Below, piece by piece: positions 1 to 4,933 of a stretch of 5,023 nt of DNA. The notes beneath the pieces are model-generated. The model had not been told where the DNA came from and ran no database searches. It saw only the letters and a program-made list of their open reading frames with translations. Both the position numbers and the translations under genes were made by a program. Location: assembly GCA_030622125.1 (NCBI GenBank), contig JAUXGM010000151.1, forward strand, positions 1 through 5,023, in the 5' to 3' direction. This stretch comes from a bacterium (GTDB lineage: Bacteria; AUK180). The stretch's first letter is position 1; the number at the start of each line of letters is the position of its first letter.

Positions 1-1
1 G

Positions 2-58
2 CTTATAAAACCATTCAAAATAGAAGAATTGATAAATATTTTAGATAAAGTATCATAA
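2..58 (+). CDS. C-terminal end of a CheY-like receiver domain protein (partial, 5' end outside window)
   Basis: The first open codons of the window read LIKPFKIEELINILDKVS followed by TAA at 56-58. The Lys-Pro-Phe followed by a short amphipathic helix (xxEEL..IL..) is the usual end of a response-regulator receiver domain: the lysine is the conserved one near the phosphorylation pocket, and the helix is alpha-5. The protein ends right after the helix, so the receiver is its last domain. It is therefore either a single-domain regulator or, like the hybrid kinase at 1695-3779, a kinase with a terminal receiver. The gene is convergent with the minus-strand cluster. Only 18 codons are visible, so the family call rests on a short motif. 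Confidence 0.6.
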   Translation, partial: LIKPFKIEELINILDKVS

Positions 59-63
59 AAACG

Positions 64-98
64 AGTCAAAAGTCGAAAGTCAAAAGTTTAAGGTCAAA
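64..98. repeat. Five-unit 7-bp tandem repeat (AGTCAAA type)
   Basis: Five consecutive 7-bp units can be read: AGTCAAA, AGTCGAA, AGTCAAA, AGTTTAA and GGTCAAA. They begin six bases after the stop codon of the left-hand gene. Two units are identical and the rest differ by one to three bases. The array is non-coding. It could expand or contract by slippage, but no function can be read from it. Confidence 0.75.
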
Positions 99-107
99 TA
101 CAATTAT

Positions 108-140
108 GTCATTCTTCACCCGCAAGGGGTTCAGAATGAC
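108..140. repeat. Imperfect palindromic repeat (GTCATTCT...AGAATGAC)
   Basis: Perfect 8-bp outer arms GTCATTCT (108-115) and AGAATGAC (133-140) enclose a 2x2 mismatch and an inner ACCC/GGGT stem with a 5-base GCAAG loop. Being almost self-complementary over 33 bp, it resembles dispersed REP-like intergenic palindromes. On the plus strand no T-tract follows directly, so I call it a repeat, not a terminator. It could help protect the 3' end of the left gene's mRNA. Confidence 0.6.
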
Positions 141-154
141 CCCGTATCAAATAC

Positions 155-199
155 GGGACGGCTTCAAGGGTCGTTCACGAACCGTCCCTACATTTTTTT
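155..199 (+). terminator. Probable rho-independent terminator of the left-hand gene
   Basis: GGGACGG (155-161) pairs with CCGTCCC (182-188). With C162 bulged, TTC (163-165) also pairs with GAA (179-181), extending the stem to 10 pairs. The hairpin is followed by TACA and then seven T residues (193-199), as expected for termination on the plus strand, about 100 bp after the stop at 58. An upstream hairpin, CCCGTAT (141-147)/ATACGGG (151-157), shares GGG 155-157 with this stem, so the two compete slightly. The GGGAC...GTCCC clamp is also seen in the repeats at 262-307 and 4796-4825, so the terminator may be derived from a dispersed repeat. Confidence 0.55.
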
Positions 200-220
200 C
201 TTTCCCTCATTAACCGGCAA

Positions 221-307
221 TACTGTTCTCGGGAAATATATCGTTATCTAATGTAGAGTCCGGGACACACCTCAACTTTAAAAATCAGAAAGTTGAGGTA
301 ATGTCCC
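221..307. repeat. Dispersed repeat, copy A, ending in a strong hairpin
   Basis: Bases 221-276 match 4951-5006 at about 50 of 56 positions in the same orientation. Shared blocks include TCGTTATCTAA and GAGTCCGGGACACACCTCAAC. The right half folds: GGGACA (262-267) pairs with TGTCCC (302-307), and the perfect 11-bp arms ACCTCAACTTT (269-279) and AAAGTTGAGGT (289-299) enclose a 9-base loop, AAAAATCAG. A one-base C and a two-base AA separate the outer and inner stems. On the plus strand the hairpin is followed by CTCTTTTG, a weak T-tract. It also lies about 60 bp past the minus-strand cluster, where it could act as a 3'-end structure without a U-tract. Confidence 0.8.
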
Positions 308-313
308 TCTTTT

Positions 314-348
314 GTTAGTAACGGAGTTTAATATTATTTTTTACTAAC
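314..348. repeat. 8-bp inverted repeat downstream of the regulator gene
   Basis: GTTAGTAA (314-321) and TTACTAAC (341-348) are perfect reverse complements separated by 19 bases. The structure begins about 20 bp beyond the stop codon of the minus-strand regulator gene. It is AT-rich, has a long loop and no U-tract on the minus strand, so it is at best a weak 3'-end structure for the cluster transcript. Confidence 0.4.
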
Positions 349-367
349 CACTAACCTCTATATTTAC

Positions 368-1705
368 TCATTCCCTTCTTTTAAGTCCGAGTTCTTCCAT
401 CTTCTGATAGATGGTCTTTCTGCTTAATTTTGATAATCGTGATGCTTTATTAATATTCCAGGCGCATTGGTCAAGTAAATTTGAAAAATAATTATAATCA
501 AAGGTTTTAACAACCTTGTGTTTCAGAGCAATGTAATCATCTATCTTATCTGATCTTATGATCTCATTTTGCGTAACACCATTATAGAAATCAGGCGGTA
601 CATCATCAATTGTAATGTTATCGTCGGTATCTATGATCACCAATCTCTCTATAAAATGTTTTAACTCCCGAATATTTCCGGGCCAATTATATTTTTTAAA
701 TAATTTGATTATTTCATTATCTATCTTAACGGAATTTTTAATTTCAGTTAAAAAATTTTTTGATAGGATCTCGATATCATCCTTCCTTTCCCTGAGGGGT
801 GGAATATATATTGGAAAGATATTTATTCTATAAAAAAGATCCTCTCTAAATTTACCCTGGGTTATTAGATTCTTCAGATTTTTATTCGTTGCACATATTA
901 ACCGGACATCTACCTTTGTTTCTCGGACATCTCCTACTTTCATAAATGTTGAATTTTCAAGAAACCTTAATAATTTTACCTGTGCAGATAATGAAAGTTC
1001 GCCAATTTCATCTAAAAAAACAGTTCCTCTATCAGCAGCGGAAAAAATACCGTCCTTATCCTGAAATGCACCGGTAAATGCCCCCTTTTTATAACCGAAT
1101 AGTTCTGATTCAATAAGTTCTCGCGGTATTGCTCCACAATTAATTGATAAAAACTTCTTGTCTGATCTTTTGCTGTTTTGATAGATCATTTTTGCAAAAA
1201 GTTCTTTTCCGACCCCTGTTTCACCCTGAATTAAGATTGGAATATCACTACTTGCTCCCTTCATTGTGAGTTCAATGGCATTCTTTATAGCCGGACTTTC
1301 ACCGGCAATTTTGCTTTTAATTGAAACCGAGTGTTTTTCTTCCTTTTTTTTCAATAAATTTTCAATACTATTTAAAAGTTGTGTTATCTCAAATGGTTTT
1401 GTAATAAAATCACTACCTCCCAATTTTAACGCCTCAACCGCACCGGGAATAGACCCGAATGCGGTAATAACAATAATGGGTATATAGCGATTCTTCTCTC
1501 TTATTTTTTCAATAAACTCTTTACCGCTCATTTCGGGCATTTTTAAATCGGTTACAATTAAATCGAATGAATTCTTTTCAATTTTTTTTAATCCGACAAA
1601 ACCATTTTCGGCTACCTCTACATTATAATTTTTTTTGCTCAATATTTTTTGTAAGCTTTCTCTCATAAATTTTTCATCATCGACAACTAAAATATTAGGA
1701 CTCAT
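368..1705 (-). CDS. NtrC-family sigma-54-dependent response regulator (receiver / AAA+ / Fis-type HTH)
   Basis: This 445-aa protein has the full NtrC-type architecture and length. The receiver (about 1-120) carries the acidic pair Asp9/Asp10, phosphoacceptor Asp53, Thr81 and Lys103. The AAA+ domain (about 134-360) has Walker A GETGVGKE at 161-168, the sigma-54 contact loop GAFTGA at 208-213, Walker B with Asp232-Glu233, the FREDLFYRI region with its arginine at 287, and WPGNIREL around 341-348. A Fis-type helix-turn-helix lies at about 415-441, ending KTIYQKMEELGL. By family knowledge it binds upstream enhancer sites as an oligomer and uses ATP to open sigma-54 promoters in the cytoplasm. The ATG at 1705 follows AAGGTGG (1712-1718) with a 6-base gap and overlaps the kinase gene by 11 bp, implying translational coupling and a cognate pair. 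All key residues are present. The target genes cannot be named, so no gene symbol is given. Confidence 0.95.
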   Translation of the reverse strand: MSPNILVVDDEKFMRESLQKILSKKNYNVEVAENGFVGLKKIEKNSFDLIVTDLKMPEMSGKEFIEKIREKNRYIPIIVITAFGSIPGAVEALKLGGSDFITKPFEITQLLNSIENLLKKKEEKHSVSIKSKIAGESPAIKNAIELTMKGASSDIPILIQGETGVGKELFAKMIYQNSKRSDKKFLSINCGAIPRELIESELFGYKKGAFTGAFQDKDGIFSAADRGTVFLDEIGELSLSAQVKLLRFLENSTFMKVGDVRETKVDVRLICATNKNLKNLITQGKFREDLFYRINIFPIYIPPLRERKDDIEILSKNFLTEIKNSVKIDNEIIKLFKKYNWPGNIRELKHFIERLVIIDTDDNITIDDVPPDFYNGVTQNEIIRSDKIDDYIALKHKVVKTFDYNYFSNLLDQCAWNINKASRLSKLSRKTIYQKMEELGLKRRE

Positions 1706-3779
1706 TTTTTTCCACCTTTATAAATTTATGTATAATCGCACTTAATTCATTTATCGTGTACGGTTTATTCATTTTTCCACAGAAACCGAAGTCTTCGTAG
1801 TTTGTTATTACTATATCATTTACAAATCCACTGGAAACTATAATTTTTGCTTTGGGATTGATATTCAATATCGTTTTTGCCGTTTCTTTTCCACCCATTC
1901 CATCCGAAATATTTAAATCCAAAATAACAAGATCAAAATTTACGGAATATAGTGCCATAGCTTCTGTTCCATTTTTTGCCAGAGTAACATTATATCCCAG
2001 ATATTCTATTATTTTTTTAGCGGTATCTCTTATAAATTCTTCATCATCCATTAAAAGAATATTACCTGTTCCCTTAATAATTCCGGTTCCTTCTTCGGAG
2101 ATATTTTTTTCTTGCCAAGATAGAGTAATCGGCAAATAAATTATAACGGTTGTTCCTATTTTTAACTCCGAAGCACATACAATAGCTCCGGCATGCTGTT
2201 TTATAATAGAAAAACTTGTCGCAAGTCCAATTCCCTGACAATTTTCCTTTGTGGTATAATAGGGATCAAAAATTTTGTTAATGTTTTCTACAGCTATACC
2301 TTCTCCAAAATCCTGAATTGAAAGTTTTGCATAATTTCCTGAAGCCAAATGAAAAATATTGTCCGCCATTAATTTGACTTCTTTAAGTGTTACTTTTATT
2401 TCTCCACCGGCAGGCATTGCCTGTACGGCATTGATCGAGATATTATTTATAGCCTGTCGTATCTGTGAAGGATCAATATCAATCAGTAATTCATCCTTGG
2501 GAAATTTTCCTATCGGTTTAATATTTGTGCGTGACAAAGCGGTTTTAACGATATCTTTCACGAATTTTTTAAATGCAACCGGTACCTTAATGGGTAGATT
2601 ACTTTTAGAAAATGTTGAAAGTTGATTTGTCAAATCTCTTCCCTTAAAAGCAATATTTTCAATATTATTTAAGGTATTTAATATTTCATTATTGCCTTCA
2701 AATTTTGTTTTCAAAATAGAGACATTGTTTACAATGCCGGCTAAAAAATTATTAAAATCATGTGCAATACCTCTTGCCAACAATGTTAATGATTCGAATT
2801 TTCTGTTTATTAATTGTTCTTCCTGTAACTTTTTTCTTTCGGTAATATCTTCTATTATTAGAATTCCACCGATGATCTTATTGTCAATATTTATAAGAGG
2901 TAAACCTGAGGCTTCAACTTTTATATTTTTTTCATTAATTATCAGATTCTCAAACGGAAAGTTCATTGGTTCTCTATTTTTAAGAACTTTTTCGATCACC
3001 GGTTGATATGTTTTATAATTTATATTTAGAATTCTAAAAATATCTTTTAAGGAACAATCTATGTAATCCTCTTTTTTTATGTCCAACAATTTTTCCATTA
3101 CTTCATTGATCATTTCAATTTTTTTATTCTCATCAAATATGATAATTCCTTCCTTTACGGACCTTAAAAGTGATGAAAGTTCTTTTTGTTTCTTTTCCAA
3201 CGAAAATTCAGTAGTTTTCTGCTTTGTAATATCTTGGAATATAATAACAATTTCCTCAGCACCCGCACCGTTATTCATAACTGAAAAATAATTGTACCTT
3301 ATATGTTTATTTTCTTCACTTTTTGTTATCAAATTACATTCACCCGTATGAGATCTTGTTTTAATATCCGTTATTTTTAGGATAGATTCTATTGATCTTC
3401 CTATTACTTCACTTTTTTTCCATCCTGTAAATTTTTCGGCAGTGTCATTTATATACGATATATTATGTTTTTTTTGATTAAAGATTATGACCCCATCACC
3501 AATACTTTTAAAGATCAAGGTGAAAAAATTTAATCTCTCTACAAATTCCCTTTCCGATCGTTTGCGGCTTTCATATTCTTTTGACAATATTACTCCAAAT
3601 GTATAAATAATAATTGTAAGTAATATTTTTAAGTAGATTGTTTTGCGCATATTGTCTGCAATCATAAGATCTGTATAAGTGCCGTTATAAAAAGAATAAT
3701 AAGCATAAATACTTGAAACTACCCATGCAAAAAGGCATACGACTATACCGATAAAAATAATTTTTTGCTTTCTATTCAT
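1695..3779 (-). CDS. Hybrid sensor histidine kinase: two TM segments, PAS, PAS, NtrB-like kinase, C-terminal receiver
   Basis: The protein has 694 aa from the preferred ATG at 3779. Two membrane segments (about 5-27 and 47-66) flank a short external loop of some 20 residues. Two PAS domains follow (about 84-189 and 199-314, ending FQDIT and IEDIT). The HisKA-like H-box has His340 in ARGIAHDFNN. ATPase motifs are the N-box around Asn450, DFGEGI (490-495), FDPYYTTK (504-511) and GIGLA (516-520). The terminal receiver has Asp578/Asp579, phosphoacceptor Asp621, Ser649 and Lys672. The external loop is too small to be a sensor, so the signal is probably read by the PAS domains or in the membrane. 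ATG 3779 is chosen because AAGGGA lies 9 bases upstream (3789-3794). An in-frame ATG at 3827 adds 16 residues (710 aa) but lacks a ribosome site. The gene overlaps the sigma-54 regulator by 11 bp, so that is the likely partner. No histidine phosphotransfer domain is visible. Confidence 0.93.
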   Translation of the reverse strand: MNRKQKIIFIGIVVCLFAWVVSSIYAYYSFYNGTYTDLMIADNMRKTIYLKILLTIIIYTFGVILSKEYESRKRSEREFVERLNFFTLIFKSIGDGVIIFNQKKHNISYINDTAEKFTGWKKSEVIGRSIESILKITDIKTRSHTGECNLITKSEENKHIRYNYFSVMNNGAGAEEIVIIFQDITKQKTTEFSLEKKQKELSSLLRSVKEGIIIFDENKKIEMINEVMEKLLDIKKEDYIDCSLKDIFRILNINYKTYQPVIEKVLKNREPMNFPFENLIINEKNIKVEASGLPLINIDNKIIGGILIIEDITERKKLQEEQLINRKFESLTLLARGIAHDFNNFLAGIVNNVSILKTKFEGNNEILNTLNNIENIAFKGRDLTNQLSTFSKSNLPIKVPVAFKKFVKDIVKTALSRTNIKPIGKFPKDELLIDIDPSQIRQAINNISINAVQAMPAGGEIKVTLKEVKLMADNIFHLASGNYAKLSIQDFGEGIAVENINKIFDPYYTTKENCQGIGLATSFSIIKQHAGAIVCASELKIGTTVIIYLPITLSWQEKNISEEGTGIIKGTGNILLMDDEEFIRDTAKKIIEYLGYNVTLAKNGTEAMALYSVNFDLVILDLNISDGMGGKETAKTILNINPKAKIIVSSGFVNDIVITNYEDFGFCGKMNKPYTINELSAIIHKFIKVEKNES

Positions 3780-3942
3780 AATATTCAATCCCTTTTGTTT
3801 TGCGAAATATAAAAAATAAATTAACATTTAAGAGTTGTATAAAATAAAAATTCATTATACTCCCAATTACAATAAGATTTATGATACTAATTTTTTTAAA
3901 AAAAGTCAAATAATAGATTGTTGTTCTTTCTTTTCTTTCCAT
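3772..3942 (-). CDS. Possible small hydrophobic membrane protein (56 aa), unrecognised
   Basis: An ATG at 3942 begins one base after the stop codon of the 113-aa gene. It is preceded by AAGG (3950-3953) at a 7-base distance and opens a frame of 56 codons. The TAG stop (3772-3774) overlaps the preferred kinase start codon by 8 bp, so the ORF fills the gap between the two genes exactly. The product has a basic start (MERKER), a strongly hydrophobic stretch at about residues 18-46 and a charged tail (RKTKGIEYYE), as in a small membrane protein with one long or two short helices. Against it, AT-rich DNA encodes Ile/Phe/Asn/Tyr-rich peptides by default, and a good sigma-70-like promoter lies inside. 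The stretch may simply be the kinase leader. No family is recognised. Confidence 0.35.
   Translation of the reverse strand: MERKERTTIYYLTFFKKISIINLIVIGSIMNFYFIQLLNVNLFFIFRKTKGIEYYE
3881..3909 (-). promoter_or_regulatory. Sigma-70-like promoter for the kinase-regulator pair
   Basis: On the minus strand TTGACT (3904-3909) is followed after exactly 17 bases by TATCAT (3881-3886). Each hexamer differs from consensus at one position. Transcription would start near 3874, giving a leader of about 95 bases to the kinase ATG at 3779. This would let kinase and regulator be made independently of the upstream small-protein genes. A second TATAAT (3854-3859) lacks a good -35 box. AT-rich DNA produces such matches by chance, which limits confidence. 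Confidence 0.5.
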
Positions 3943-3943
3943 T

Positions 3944-4285
3944 TTAAAACCTTATTACTATTAAACTGGTACCTAACCCGATTAAGCTGTTCTCCCTTTT
4001 AAAACCGTTGTTGTTCAAATTTGTTGCCAGTTCAAAAGCAAGGGAGAGTACAATACCTGCAAAGATCGAGTAATCTTGAGCTTCATCTTCAGAAAATCCA
4101 AGTTTGAGAAAAAATGGTTTTGAAAAATAAGTGGCAATTTGTGTAACAGCGAATGAAAGGGTAATACGATTAAAATTAAGATCATGTAAGGAAAAATTTC
4201 GGGGATCATTAGTAACGGCATCAGAAGCAGATATCGTAACCATCATAAGAAAAAATAAAATAAATATTATGAATACTCGTTTCAT
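3944..4285 (-). CDS. Small exported or membrane protein (113 aa), divergent paralogue of the preceding gene
   Basis: The N-terminus (basic MKR, a hydrophobic run to about residue 18, then SASDA) looks like a signal peptide or membrane anchor. The remainder has two further hydrophobic stretches, about 41-54 and 72-85. It aligns with the 124-aa protein upstream: IxxSxxxVTxxxxxYF (41-54 here, 38-53 there), a glutamate (85 versus 86) and GxG (103-105 versus 104-106) at identical spacing from that glutamate. The polar residues that recall YfiM/DUF2279 are changed here: Asp36-His37 becomes Asn39-Arg40 and Asp90 becomes Asn89. The ATG at 4285 overlaps the upstream stop by 4 bp (ATGA) and follows a strong AGGAGG (4291-4296) with a 5-base gap, so the pair is co-translated. 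Function is unknown. It may be a partner subunit that has lost the polar site. Confidence 0.8.
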   Translation of the reverse strand: MKRVFIIFILFFLMMVTISASDAVTNDPRNFSLHDLNFNRITLSFAVTQIATYFSKPFFLKLGFSEDEAQDYSIFAGIVLSLAFELATNLNNNGFKRENSLIGLGTSLIVIRF

Positions 4286-4656
4286 TTTTGCCTCCTGATA
4301 AAAAATAAATTGTAAACATCGAATATTAGAAAAGCTCCCCCAATACCTACAATGTTTGAATTGATATCCGTGGCTTGGTAAGAGTGATCAATATATTTTT
4401 CTTTCACATATCCGATAAAATAAGTAATTGCAGCACTTGCGGCAAAGCTAAAATAACGATTTTTGAATAATTTTATCTTAAATCTATCTCCAATGGTATT
4501 TATAAAATATGATGAAGCAATTGTTACGGTACAGGAAATCGCTATGTGATCATAAGGATTTAATTTTGAACTTATATTATTTTTAAGAGTGAATTCAAAA
4601 CTCCAACCTGCCGATAGGATTGAAATAATTAGGACTGTGAGAATAATTTTTTTCAT
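4282..4656 (-). CDS. Small exported or membrane protein (124 aa), YfiM/DUF2279-like pattern
   Basis: A signal peptide or anchor is clear at residues 1-20 (MKK, a hydrophobic core, then SAGWSF). The mature part has Asp36-His37, a hydrophobic stretch (38-53), a second one (about 69-84) leading into KEKYID with Glu86 and Asp90, then Asp97, Asn99 and Asn101 and a glycine-rich end, GIGG (104-107). The order D(K/H)..., G-x-x-K-E-x-x-D, D-x-x-x-N-x-x-G resembles the small YfiM/DUF2279 proteins and distantly VanZ-like ones, whose function is poorly known. This is recalled from pattern, not a search. The ATG at 4656 has AAGGTG (4662-4667) 5 bases upstream. It is the first gene of the minus-strand cluster and lies next to a sigma-54-like promoter, so it may be an output or accessory sensor of the two-component system downstream. 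Confidence 0.8.
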   Translation of the reverse strand: MKKIILTVLIISILSAGWSFEFTLKNNISSKLNPYDHIAISCTVTIASSYFINTIGDRFKIKLFKNRYFSFAASAAITYFIGYVKEKYIDHSYQATDINSNIVGIGGAFLIFDVYNLFFIRRQK

Positions 4657-4678
4657 TTTTTCACCTTTACATATTTAT

Positions 4679-4695
4679 AACAACATCCTTGCCAA
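4679..4695 (-). promoter_or_regulatory. Candidate sigma-54 (-24/-12) promoter of the cluster
   Basis: The minus strand reads TTGGCAAGGATGTTGTT. Against the sigma-54 consensus YTGGCACG-N4-TTGCW this differs at one base in the -24 half (A for C) and one in the -12 half (GT for GC), with exact spacing of GG (4693-4692) to GT (4681-4680). The predicted start is near 4668, giving a leader of about 12 bases that begins just before AAGGTG. That is short but workable. The substituted -12 cytosine is the main weakness, since GC there is strongly conserved. The presence of a sigma-54 activator gene in the same cluster raises the prior. Confidence 0.45.
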
Positions 4696-4701
4696 ATTAT
4701 A
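4696..4701 (-). promoter_or_regulatory. TATAAT -10 box upstream of the first small-protein gene
   Basis: A perfect TATAAT on the minus strand lies 40 bp before the ATG at 4656, directly abutting the sigma-54-like element. The hexamer 17 bases upstream is TTTATT, a poor -35 box, within a T-rich stretch. It could be a weak housekeeping promoter or chance in AT-rich DNA. Confidence 0.3.
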
Positions 4702-4776
4702 TTACCCAATATACATATAATAAAAAAAATAGTTAGCGGATTTAATAGTTAATATGTTACCATTAGTAAACATAAA

Positions 4777-4825
4777 GAATCCGGGGGACAGTCTTGGGAC
4801 ATACGATGCAAGCAACGTATGTCCC
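4777..4825. repeat. Repeat fragment D with perfect 10-bp-stem hairpin
   Basis: GAATCCGGGGGACAGTC (4777-4793) matches GAATCCGGGACACAGTC of copy B (4915-4931) with two differences, so it is a decayed piece of the same repeat. Directly after it, GGGACATACG (4796-4805) and CGTATGTCCC (4816-4825) form a perfect 10-bp stem around a 10-base loop. The outer GGGACA/TGTCCC clamp equals that of copy A, but the inner stem sequence is different. No T-tract follows on either strand, which argues against a terminator. Confidence 0.7.
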
Positions 4826-4862
4826 GCTTGTTTTCAGTGCATTTTTCTTTTGAATCTTTGAA

Positions 4863-4933
4863 TCTATTTCCTTTGGCTATATTGTTTTCGGGAGGTATAT
4901 CGTTATCTAATGAAGAATCCGGGACACAGTCAT
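4863..4933. repeat. Dispersed repeat, copy B (first 71-bp tandem unit)
   Basis: This unit and the next one align at a 71-bp offset with about 58 of 67 matching bases. Shared blocks are TCTATTTCCTTTG, GTTTTCGGG, TATCGTTATCTAA and CCGGGACACA. Copy B lacks the hairpin arm (CCTCAAC) that follows GGGACACA in copies A and C. It is cut off there by the start of copy C. Confidence 0.75.

Larger units (their letters stand above)
59..367. other. Intergenic region between convergent genes, dense in repeats and hairpins
   Basis: This 309-bp gap separates the end of the receiver gene (+) from the end of the sigma-54 regulator gene (-). It holds, in order, a 7-bp tandem repeat (64-98), a hairpin with GTCATTCT/AGAATGAC arms (108-140), a small CCCGTAT/ATACGGG hairpin (141-157) that shares its last three bases with a terminator-like hairpin (155-199), repeat copy A with its own hairpin (221-307), and an 8-bp inverted repeat (314-348). 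I see no convincing coding region in it on either strand. Confidence 0.8.

Noticed and set aside
64-98. AGTCAAA tandem repeat as an iteron-type replication origin
   Set aside because: There are only five imperfect 7-bp units, with no initiator gene, DnaA boxes or AT-rich unwinding region nearby that stands out from the general AT-richness.
262-307. Strong hairpin of copy A as the rho-independent terminator of the minus-strand cluster
   Set aside because: On the minus strand the stem is followed by GGACTCTACATT with no U-tract. It may still stabilise the 3' end, but the terminator call is not supported.
615-2139. Several plus-strand open frames opposite the regulator and kinase genes (for example 615-833, 1266-1487, 1852-2139)
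   Set aside because: They are antisense shadows of strongly supported minus-strand genes with conserved motifs. Their products show no domain pattern.
2359-3291. Plus-strand open frames 2359-2625, 2692-3006 and 3079-3291
   Set aside because: All lie opposite the kinase coding sequence, have no recognisable motifs and look like frame shadows in AT-rich DNA.
4015-4221. A 68-codon minus-strand frame inside the 113-aa gene
   Set aside because: It overlaps the coupled gene in another frame. The 113-aa frame has the strong AGGAGG site, a signal peptide and similarity to its upstream neighbour.
4672-4695. TTGGCA (4690-4695) with TATAAA downstream as a sigma-70 promoter
   Set aside because: The spacing is only 10 bases, too short for sigma-70. 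The same bases fit the sigma-54 geometry much better.
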